This document shows, one piece after another, positions 1-6,572 of a stretch of DNA of 64,000 bases. A model generated the notes under the pieces. That model had not been told where the DNA came from and made no database searches. It saw nothing but the letters and a program-made list of their open reading frames with translations. The stretch is taken from NCBI GenBank assembly GCA_041920465.1, contig JBHGXW010000034.1, forward strand, positions 1 to 64,000. Direction: 5' to 3'. The position numbers and the translations under genes were made by a program. Source of the DNA: Brevibacillus_H sp041920465 (GTDB lineage: Bacteria > Bacillota > Bacilli > Brevibacillales > Brevibacillaceae). The stretch's first letter is position 1; each line of letters opens with the position of its first letter.

Positions 1-56
1 TCTTTGTTTCGTCTCCTCAGAATGCCTCATAAATGTCTGTCCCTTTTTAGCCAAAG

Positions 57-139
57 AAATCCCCTCCAAGTATCAGTGTACCATCCAAGCCAATATGTTT
101 GGGCTTTTTTTCACTGTCTACTCAAAGGGGATAATATCA
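57..139. repeat. Hairpin repeat, copy 1
   Basis: Imperfect inverted repeat: the arm at 59-71 (atcccctccaagt) pairs with 120-132 (actcaaaggggat). The same outer sequences, including the trailing ataatatca, recur at 4092-4156, so this is one of two copies of a short hairpin element. It has no coding content. It could be a MITE-like remnant or a relic of insertion sequence ends; the sequence does not decide. Confidence 0.55.
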
Positions 140-177
140 GAAGGGCGTCTTTTTCGTTTTTGCAAGATGAACTCCGA

Positions 178-593
178 CTATTCGGAGCCACCTAGGAGAA
201 ACGAAAAATTCTCCAGAAAAGCGAAGAAAGGAGGGATAGGATGCCGATTGTGGACTTCTGATACAGATAGAACCTGTTTGATAAAGTCCGCGGTTGACCC
301 GCCATATTGCCAGGCCAATTGAATGGAAGTACTGCGCTGTCCATTGCCTGAATCGGCTTCCTTTTTATCTGTCAAGGTACCCTTCGCCAATGCACTTGTC
401 TGGGCTGCCGCCTGAATCCATCCATCTGCCCAGTTTCCATACGGTACATCCCGAAAGTCCTGAAGTGGGACATGCACCGGTTTTCGCCGTGCGTTCCAGC
501 ATGATCACAAAATGTTACCGGCTGATCTGGGTTGAACCTCCTTTTTCCGTCCCCCATGACGATTCCCTGTTTATGTAAAAGTGTGATTTTCAT
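178..593 (-). pseudogene. Decayed S-layer homology (SLH) domain gene fragment
   Basis: Two overlapping minus-strand frames together read like consecutive SLH repeats. The frame starting at 593 gives QGIVMGDGKRRFNPDQPVTF, which fits the end of an SLH motif (GxGxFxPxxxxTxxE). About 110 bases further on, another frame gives DFRDVPYGNWADGWIQAAAQ, which fits the start of the next motif (FxDVPxxxWAxxxIxxA). The reading frame changes between them near 460-480, and there is no signal peptide or ribosome binding site upstream. I read this as a frameshifted, truncated remnant of a surface-layer or cell-wall-anchored protein. Boundaries are approximate, and below about 300 the SLH similarity fades. Family assignment is by motif only. 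Confidence 0.6.
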
Positions 594-745
594 TCAATTT
601 TAATGTAAATACTATACAGTTTGAATTGCAGTTCAATAAAATTTGAGAAAATTTGAGGGGGAATTTCCAAGGGAGAATTTTTGTTTGGGTGGACAGTTTA
701 ACACAATAGAATAGCCATATAGTACCAAAAGGAGAGGAAACACAA

Positions 746-1492
746 ATGAATAACAAAATTCCACAAATCACGATTTTCTTTTGGATAATGAAGATTTGCG
801 CCACTACACTAGGTGAAACAGCAGGTGACTTGTTGTCAATGACAATGAATGTTGGATACGCAATCAGTTCCATTATTTTATTTGGACTATTTTTGATTAG
901 TCTTGTGTCTCAACTTATCTCGAAAAGGTATCACCCATTACTTTATTGGACCGTCATACTTTCAACCAGCACCGCTGGCACAACGTTGTCCGATTATATG
1001 GATCGCAGTCTAGGTTTGGGTTATGCAAATGGTTCAATTATATTGGTTAGCATATTGTTGGCGATATTTTCGTATTGGTATTTTAGTGAGCGGTCGTTGA
1101 ATGTCAATTATATTAGCACACGTAAAGTTGAAATACTTTATTGGGTTGCGATCCTCTTCTCAAATACTTTGGGTACAGCTTTAGGTGATTTCTTGGCAGA
1201 TGATTCTGGTCTTGGATTTGCAGGAGGAGCAATTTTAATAGGAGGTTTACTAGCGCTCGTAGTCATAGCTACTTTTTATACGAAAGTTTCTCGTGAATTC
1301 TTATTTTGGATCGCATTTGTCTTAACTCGCCCTTTTGGAGCGACATTTGGAGACTTTCTTACGAAGACACATGCAAAAGGGGGCTTAGATTTAGGTACCA
1401 TTGGTTCTTCTCTAGTTCTGGTCTCAATTCTTGTAGTTTGTATCATTTACACTTCTTTGAAAAATGTTAAGGTAACCGCCGCATCGGACTGA
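746..1492 (+). CDS. Four-repeat integral membrane protein (COG4705-like)
   Basis: This 248-residue, very hydrophobic protein has no enzymatic motif. It is built of four internal repeats, each with a helix ending in a T-x-G-x-x-x-G-D-type motif followed by another helix: TTLGETAGD (about residue 21), STAGTTLSD (about 77), NTLGTALGD (about 140) and RPFGATFGD (about 195). This matches the COG4705 group of uncharacterised membrane proteins; no transported substrate is established that I know of. Start at ATG 746 has an AGGAG site about 12 bases upstream. The gene lies upstream of a two-component system in the same orientation, separated by about 310 bases with a hairpin, so a functional link is possible but not shown. 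Confidence 0.75.
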   Translation: MNNKIPQITIFFWIMKICATTLGETAGDLLSMTMNVGYAISSIILFGLFLISLVSQLISKRYHPLLYWTVILSTSTAGTTLSDYMDRSLGLGYANGSIILVSILLAIFSYWYFSERSLNVNYISTRKVEILYWVAILFSNTLGTALGDFLADDSGLGFAGGAILIGGLLALVVIATFYTKVSREFLFWIAFVLTRPFGATFGDFLTKTHAKGGLDLGTIGSSLVLVSILVVCIIYTSLKNVKVTAASD

Positions 1493-1499
1493 TGGAGAA

Positions 1500-1690
1500 A
1501 ATCCCTTAGACCTGGTCGTGAACAGGATTGGAAGAATGGCAGGGTATCCTCACCTTGGACTATCTGCGGCTGCTTCAAGCATCCAAACAGATTGAAAATC
1601 CTATCGGGGAACATTAGTCCCCAAACGAGCTGTCTACGACTATTTTCCACCAGAGTTAGAGGGATCTCTTGGGAAAACGTTTTGAAATTG
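1500..1690 (+). pseudogene. Possible decayed coding fragment, unrecognised
   Basis: Two neighbouring plus-strand frames give protein-like text without starts. One reads TLDYLRLLQASKQIENPIGE and stops at about 1616. The frame beginning immediately after reads VPKRAVYDYFPPELEGSLGK before a stop near 1684. The join suggests a gene broken by a frameshift. I cannot assign a family. No ribosome binding site or start codon fits, and the call rests only on the amino-acid-like composition of both pieces. Confidence 0.25.
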
Positions 1691-1737
1691 ATCGTCTAGT
1701 AATTTCGTAGTCTGATAGTGGAATAAAGATGTGAGAA

Positions 1738-1765
1738 GGGACCTCCTGAAAAAATAAGAGGTCCC
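1738..1765 (+). terminator. Hairpin terminator before two-component system
   Basis: Perfect 8-bp stem gggacctc/gaggtccc with a 12-base A-rich loop, followed by tcattt. It separates the membrane-protein region from the response regulator gene. The U-tract is weak. Confidence 0.5.
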
Positions 1766-1803
1766 TCATTTAGGTTTTACACGGGATTAACAAAGGGAGT
1801 AAT

Positions 1804-2481
1804 ATGATGAGAATTTTACTTGCTGAAGATCAACTTGTCCTCGGTAAGATCATTGAACACATGCTGAAACAAAAGGGAGGACACGATGTTATTTGGGTAA
1901 CGAATGGCAAAGATGCCTTTGACCTTGCTATCGATTCATATTTCGATGTACTTGTATTAGATTGGATGATGCCACAAAAAGATGGAGTTACCTTATGTCG
2001 TCAGTTGCGCCAGCAAGGTTACACGGGGGCCGTCCTGATGCTTACAGCCAAAGATTCCCTAAATGAACGAATTGAGGGGCTGGACGCAGGAGCTGATGAT
2101 TATTTGGTAAAACCTTTTGAACACGAAGAGCTTCTAGCAAGATTGCGTGCTCTTGCTCGTCGAAATTTTGCACCTATACAAGAAGAAATCGTTAACTTGA
2201 AAGGGATATCGTTAAACCGTTCAACACATTCGATTCAGCGTGATGGCGAACAGATTCAATTGACAGGAAGGGAATTTCAGTTACTTGATTTATTAGCGAG
2301 AAACCAGGGAACTGTTTTAACTCGTGACCTGATTCTCGACAGAATATGGGGAAGTGAAGCGGAAATAGCAAGTAACGCTGTGGATGTTTACATTAATATG
2401 CTGCGGAAAAAAATAGATACTCCAGGCCAAAATACACTTATTCGCAGTATCAGAGGGGTAGGATATACCATTGAAAAATAA
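1804..2481 (+). CDS. OmpR/PhoB-family response regulator
   Basis: 225 residues, normal for the family. The N-terminal receiver domain (about 1-120) has the acidic pocket E8/D9 and a phosphoacceptor Asp at about residue 53 in VLVLDWMMP, plus the conserved Lys in LVKPF. The C-terminal winged helix (about 130-225) has the typical LTGREFQLLDLLA and VDVYINMLRKKI segments. The start at 1804 has a GGGAG site 5 bases upstream; a second ATG follows directly. The stop codon lies inside the start region of the next gene (11-base overlap), so the pair is translationally coupled with a cognate histidine kinase. Target genes are unknown; the upstream four-repeat membrane protein is a candidate by position only. 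Confidence 0.92.
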   Translation: MMRILLAEDQLVLGKIIEHMLKQKGGHDVIWVTNGKDAFDLAIDSYFDVLVLDWMMPQKDGVTLCRQLRQQGYTGAVLMLTAKDSLNERIEGLDAGADDYLVKPFEHEELLARLRALARRNFAPIQEEIVNLKGISLNRSTHSIQRDGEQIQLTGREFQLLDLLARNQGTVLTRDLILDRIWGSEAEIASNAVDVYINMLRKKIDTPGQNTLIRSIRGVGYTIEK

Positions 2482-3772
2482 CAAAGACCTCTTTAGGGGC
2501 ACGAGAAAACATTTGTCTATTATGAATAGTTTTATGCTCATTATTTTTCTACTGTTATTCATTATCGGCACGTTAAGCGTACTCTTCTATATTATTTACA
2601 ATGAACAAAAACTGGAACTGGAGGCTTTAACGCAACAAGAGGTAGAAGAATCACAAGTTACTCCTCCTGCAGGGACGAATCAAAATGAAAACAGTGTAGG
2701 TAAACAAGGAATGTATATCAATTATTTCCTAAAATCCAATGGAGAATTGATTGTTGGAGATGAGTTCATTCCTAGTTTACGTCAAGTGATCATCGACAGG
2801 GTGAAGGGATGGAATCCAGACACAATAAAAATGAAATATGAGACATTCACCTACGGGAATAATCAAGAGATTCACTTCCTGATTGCTGCTCAAAGTGTTT
2901 ATGAGAAAGGAAAAATCGTTGGAACGGTTTACTTTGGAAAGGATATTTCTTTTTTGTGGAGTATGTTTCAATGGCTTTTGGCAGTTCTGCTTGGGATGTC
3001 ATTGCTATTTGCAGGGATTGCCATCGTTATTGGTCAATTTATGACGAGACGCGCGATGAAACCGATTATTCGATCCTACCAGTTGCAACGTGAATTTTTA
3101 GCGGATGCATCACATGAGCTGCGAACCCCGATCAGCATCTTGAAATCGGGGCTTGAGATTATTGTTATGGAGGAAAGCAACAAGCTCTCTGAATTCTCTT
3201 TTGAGCTGCTGAAAGACTTACAAAAAGAGGCGAAGAGTGCCGCGAAAATGGTTAGTGATCTCCTGCTTCTCGCTCGTTCAGATTCAGGTGTACAGCAAAT
3301 ATCTTATGAACCTTTTGATTTTTCCTTAATGGCTGAGCAGGTGATTCGATCTATTCAAAGTATCGCACAATCAAGCCAAATCAAACTCACCTTACATCCA
3401 CAGGGTTCCATCCTCCTGCTTGCGGATCAGGAAAGAATCAAACAATTGCTCTATATTTTATTAGATAACGCAATAAAATACACCCCACATGGAGGCGAAA
3501 TCACCCTTTCCTATATGACGAAAGAGGAAGACCACAAGCAAAAGCTATGTGTAATCGTCGAAGATACTGGTATTGGAATAGAGCATGAACATATTGATCA
3601 TATTTTTAATCGGTTTTATCGCGTTGATAAAAATCGTTCTCGGGAATCAGGGGGAACAGGTCTTGGTTTAGCAATTGCAAAATGGATTGTCGAAGCTCAT
3701 CGGGGATCAATCGAAGTTTCAAGCACACCTGGTATTGGTAGTACTTTTACCGTTTTACTTCCCCTTAAGTAG
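2471..3772 (+). CDS. Sensor histidine kinase, HisKA/HATPase type
   Basis: 433 residues starting at TTG 2471 inside the 3' end of the response regulator gene; ATG 2522 is a later alternative. Helices at about residues 20-42 and 165-190 flank an extracytoplasmic loop of about 120 residues that has no recognised ligand-binding motif. The catalytic part has the H-box FLADASHELRTPISIL with the phosphorylated His at about 215. It is followed by the N-box (LLDNAIKYTPHGG), G1 (VEDTGIGI), F-box (FNRFYRVDK) and G2 (GGTGLGLAIAK) of the ATPase domain. There is no clear HAMP domain between the second helix and the H-box. It is the likely cognate kinase of the overlapping response regulator; the stimulus is not inferable. 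Confidence 0.92.
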   Translation: MKNNKDLFRGTRKHLSIMNSFMLIIFLLLFIIGTLSVLFYIIYNEQKLELEALTQQEVEESQVTPPAGTNQNENSVGKQGMYINYFLKSNGELIVGDEFIPSLRQVIIDRVKGWNPDTIKMKYETFTYGNNQEIHFLIAAQSVYEKGKIVGTVYFGKDISFLWSMFQWLLAVLLGMSLLFAGIAIVIGQFMTRRAMKPIIRSYQLQREFLADASHELRTPISILKSGLEIIVMEESNKLSEFSFELLKDLQKEAKSAAKMVSDLLLLARSDSGVQQISYEPFDFSLMAEQVIRSIQSIAQSSQIKLTLHPQGSILLLADQERIKQLLYILLDNAIKYTPHGGEITLSYMTKEEDHKQKLCVIVEDTGIGIEHEHIDHIFNRFYRVDKNRSRESGGTGLGLAIAKWIVEAHRGSIEVSSTPGIGSTFTVLLPLK

Positions 3773-3870
3773 GTGATGAAATCTTCAAAGTATTTATCCG
3801 GGTTCATATTTTGGGAAGACCTCAGTGCTTGAAAAATAAGTTTTAGACTGAATCCCAAGAACAACAAAAT

Positions 3871-3907
3871 GACAGTCCAGAACGCGATAATAAAGTTCTA
3901 GACTGTC
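3871..3907 (+). terminator. Terminator after two-component operon
   Basis: Stem gacagtccagaac/gttctagactgtc (13 pairs with one mismatch) around an A/T-rich loop, followed by cgtttatt. It lies about 100 bases after the kinase stop. Its sequence resembles the hairpin at 15902-15942. Confidence 0.6.
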
Positions 3908-3945
3908 ACGTTTATTGAACTATCGATTCCCGTTTGTTAAATCAG

Positions 3946-4038
3946 CCCTTGGAGCTCATTAACAATCGGCCAAGAAAATGTCTGGGCTGGAAGACCGCTT
4001 ACGACTCATTTATGGAAGCTCTGTCGCACTTGGCTTGA
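3946..4038 (+). mobile_element. IS30-family transposase C-terminal remnant
   Basis: The plus-strand frame reads INNRPRKCLGWKTAYDSFME and then ALSHLA and a stop at 4036-4038. The NNRPRKxLGWKTxxExF segment is the hallmark C-terminus of IS30-family DDE transposases. Only about 30 codons survive. The upstream frame is closed and the DDE catalytic core is absent, so the element is dead. The scar sits just before the acetone carboxylase operon, consistent with past insertion or rearrangement here. Confidence 0.75.
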
Positions 4039-4091
4039 CAATTCGTCGTTTAAAATCACTCGTGTAGGTTACTCGCTTATTACCATATGAA

Positions 4092-4156
4092 AAATCCCCT
4101 CCAAGTCAACAGTAAGATGCTTGCTCTTTACTGTCTGCTTGAAAGGGATAATATCA
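4092..4156. repeat. Hairpin repeat, copy 2
   Basis: The arm at 4094-4115 pairs with 4128-4149, giving a 22-position imperfect stem. The outer sequence aaatcccctccaagt on the left and the right flank ending in gggataatatca match the copy at 57-139. It lies about 50 bases after the IS30 remnant, so it could be an end or target-related sequence of that element. Confidence 0.55.
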
Positions 4157-4203
4157 CTACGCTCCGGGTTTTCTTATGAACCTACATTAACAACAGATTG
4201 AAA

Positions 4204-4226
4204 GGCGCGTGAGTCATTCATGCGCC
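4204..4226. promoter_or_regulatory. Inverted repeat upstream of acx promoter
   Basis: ggcgcgtga and tcatgcgcc face each other across 5 bases (one mismatch). The repeat lies about 115 bases upstream of the -24/-12 promoter. It may be an activator site or the end of an upstream transcript; function is inferred from position only. Confidence 0.3.
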
Positions 4227-4248
4227 TGTTCCATTGTTGTAACGGACT

Positions 4249-4260
4249 TGTAGCGCTACA
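4249..4260. promoter_or_regulatory. Candidate upstream activator site (palindrome)
   Basis: Perfect 12-base palindrome tgtagcgctaca, followed by a second similar half (tgtagtgta) at about 4263. It is centred about 90 bases upstream of the sigma-54 -24 element, the usual distance for an enhancer bound by an AcoR-type activator. The cognate activator gene is at 9438-11408. The site assignment is inference. Confidence 0.45.
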
Positions 4261-4340
4261 CCTGTAGTGTATCGCTCCAGTCTGAGCGGGGAAAACGGAT
4301 GTTTCGCCTGTTTTATTTGGGCAGATACGTGCAAACGGAC

Positions 4341-4358
4341 TTGGCATTGTTATTGCGT
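4341..4358 (+). promoter_or_regulatory. Sigma-54 promoter of the acetone carboxylase operon
   Basis: ttggcattgttattgcgt matches the -24/-12 consensus. GG at 4343-4344 and GC at 4355-4356 are separated by exactly 10 bases, and the flanking TTGGCA and TTGC are intact. It lies about 40 bases before the acxA start. The convergent gene at the end of the operon encodes a sigma-54 activator, which supports the call. Confidence 0.8.
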
Positions 4359-4396
4359 ATAGTGAGAAGCAAGTAACACGAAAGGAGATGAAACAA

Positions 4397-6532
4397 GTGG
4401 CAAGGAGATCACAGATTTTGGCGATTGACGCCGGGGGAACGATGACAGACACATTTATTATCGATGAGAAAGGGGAGTTTGTTGTAGGGAAGGCTCAATC
4501 GACACCCGAGGACGAGTCCATCGGTCTGTTGAATTCAGCTCGCGATGCGCTTGCCTATTGGGGTACAACCGTGGAAGAGGAATTCCCCAAGCTGTTGGCG
4601 GGAGTCTACTCTGGCACTGCGATGCTGAACCGGCTCGTCTCACGAAAAGGACGCCGTGTCGGGTTGATCGTCAACAAGGGAATGGAAGATTTTCACCGGA
4701 TGGGGCGGGCCATTCAGGCATATCTCGGCTACTCGTATTCGGACCGTCTTCATCTCAACACGCATCGCTACGACCCGCCGCTGGTTCCGCGGGAGCGGAC
4801 GAGAGGGGTTACCGAACGAGTCGACATTTTTGGAAACGTTGTCATTCCACTGTATGAGCATGAAGTGGAAGGAGCTGTCCAAGAATTGCTGGACTTGGAT
4901 GTGGAAGCGATCGTCATTAGCCTGCTTCACTCCTACAAGTACCCAGTGCATGAGCGAAAGGTGCGGGACATTGCCAGAGACGTAATTCAACGTAGGGGAC
5001 AGCAGATTCCGGTGTTTGCCTCCGTTGACTACTATCCGGTGAGAAAAGAGTCACACCGTACAAATACAACAATCATTGAGGCGTATGCTGCGGACCCATC
5101 GCGGGATACTTTGCAAAAAATCAACCAACGGATTCAAGAACACGGCTCCACATTTGACTTGCGAGTCATGGCCAGCCACGGTGGAACGATCAGCACCAAG
5201 GCAAACGAGTTGGCGCGAACACTGGTTTCGGGGCCGATCGGGGGAGTAGTGGGAGCCAAGTACCTGGGCGAGCACTTGGGCATCCCCAATATTGCCTGTT
5301 CCGACATTGGCGGCACCAGTTTTGACATGGCGTTGATCACGCAGGGAGATCTCAGCATCAACTCCAGTCCGGACATGGCACGATTGGTTCTTTCCCTGCC
5401 GCTCGTCGCCATGGATACGGTTGGTGCGGGCGCAGGCAGCTACATTCGCATTGACCCGAACTTTAACTCCATCACGCTCGGGCCCGACAGTGCCGGGTCG
5501 CGCGTAGGGGTTTGCTACAAGGAAGGGGGCGTCGATACGGTCACGGTTTCCGACTGTCACGTCGTGCTGGGATTGATCAACCCGAACAACTTTTTGGGCG
5601 GAGAGATCAAGCTTCATCCCGATCGCGCTTATGAAGCAGTGAAAAAGCAAATCGCCGACCCGCTTGGCTTGACGGTGGAGGATGCTGCTTTTGGCGTGAT
5701 CGATCTGCTCGAATCTCAACTGAGGAACTATTTGGAGTCCATGATTCTCGGCAAAGGGTACTCGCCTTCCCAGTATGTGTGTTTCTCGTATGGCGGCGGC
5801 GGACCCTTGCACACGGCAGGGTACACCAAGGGGCTGGGCTTCGAAGACGTTCTGGTGCCGGCATGGGCAGCTGGATTCTCCGCTTTTGGCTGCGGCGCGG
5901 CGGATTTTGAATACCGCTACGACAAAACGCTCGACATCAACGTTGACCCCGGTGCCGGTCGAGACGCAAAAGAACGGGCAGGGGTTGAGCTGCAGGCGGC
6001 GTGGGATGAGCTGATGGAAAAAGTGGCCATCGAGTTTGAAAAAAATAAATTCGCCAAAGAAGACGTTGACTTCCGCCTGTATTTCCGTATGCAGTATCAA
6101 GGACAACTGAATGATTTGGAAATCGAATCTCCCGTCCGTGTATTCCGTGATGCGGAGGATTGGGAATCGTTGGTCCAGGCATTTGAAGAGACGTACACCC
6201 GTGTCTATGCCAAAGCGGCCAGGTCCCCTGAATTAGGGTACAGCATTACCGGTGCTATCGTACGAGGTATTGTCGAGGTAGCCAAGCCAAAAATTCCCGA
6301 GGAACCGTTGAGCGGATCGATCCCGCCTGCCGAAGCGTTCCTCGGAACACGCAATGTCTATTGGGCAGGCAGGTGGATCCAAGCCGATATTTGGGAGATG
6401 GAAAAATTAAAACCCGGCAATGTCATCAGGGCGTTTGCCATTTTGGAGTCGCCGGCCACCACGTTTGTCATCCCACCAGGGTTTGAAACCTATCTGGATC
6501 AGCATCGCATCTTCCATTTGAGAGAAAAATAG
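4397..6532 (+). CDS. acxA: Acetone carboxylase beta subunit (HyuA-like ATPase)
   Basis: The protein belongs to the hydantoinase A/oxoprolinase family and is about 711 residues, close to known AcxA. The N-terminal phosphate-binding loop AIDAGGTMTDTF (about residues 8-19) and the second ATPase motif SDIGGTSFDMALI (about 303) belong to the actin-like ATP-binding fold. In acetone carboxylase this subunit helps activate acetone and bicarbonate by ATP hydrolysis, yielding acetoacetate, AMP and phosphate. I prefer GTG 4397 because AAAGGAG ends at 4387, nine bases upstream; the in-frame ATG 4388 directly abuts that site. It is the first gene of acxABC, with 40 bases to acxB. Subunit identity is firm because the small gamma subunit follows acxB, which separates this cluster from hydantoinases and acetophenone carboxylase. 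Confidence 0.88.
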   Translation: MARRSQILAIDAGGTMTDTFIIDEKGEFVVGKAQSTPEDESIGLLNSARDALAYWGTTVEEEFPKLLAGVYSGTAMLNRLVSRKGRRVGLIVNKGMEDFHRMGRAIQAYLGYSYSDRLHLNTHRYDPPLVPRERTRGVTERVDIFGNVVIPLYEHEVEGAVQELLDLDVEAIVISLLHSYKYPVHERKVRDIARDVIQRRGQQIPVFASVDYYPVRKESHRTNTTIIEAYAADPSRDTLQKINQRIQEHGSTFDLRVMASHGGTISTKANELARTLVSGPIGGVVGAKYLGEHLGIPNIACSDIGGTSFDMALITQGDLSINSSPDMARLVLSLPLVAMDTVGAGAGSYIRIDPNFNSITLGPDSAGSRVGVCYKEGGVDTVTVSDCHVVLGLINPNNFLGGEIKLHPDRAYEAVKKQIADPLGLTVEDAAFGVIDLLESQLRNYLESMILGKGYSPSQYVCFSYGGGGPLHTAGYTKGLGFEDVLVPAWAAGFSAFGCGAADFEYRYDKTLDINVDPGAGRDAKERAGVELQAAWDELMEKVAIEFEKNKFAKEDVDFRLYFRMQYQGQLNDLEIESPVRVFRDAEDWESLVQAFEETYTRVYAKAARSPELGYSITGAIVRGIVEVAKPKIPEEPLSGSIPPAEAFLGTRNVYWAGRWIQADIWEMEKLKPGNVIRAFAILESPATTFVIPPGFETYLDQHRIFHLREK

Positions 6533-6572
6533 ACTCCCTAGTAAAAAATGAGTTGAGGAGGAGGAACTTCCG

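Noticed and set aside
4249..4260. CcpA cre-like site upstream of acxA
   Set aside because: The palindrome is 12 bases, two short of the cre spacing, so I list it only as a candidate activator site.
5051..6106. 351-codon open frame on the minus strand inside acxA
   Set aside because: It is antisense to a strong conserved gene, has no recognisable motif and no ribosome binding site; long antisense frames are common in GC-rich codon-biased genes.
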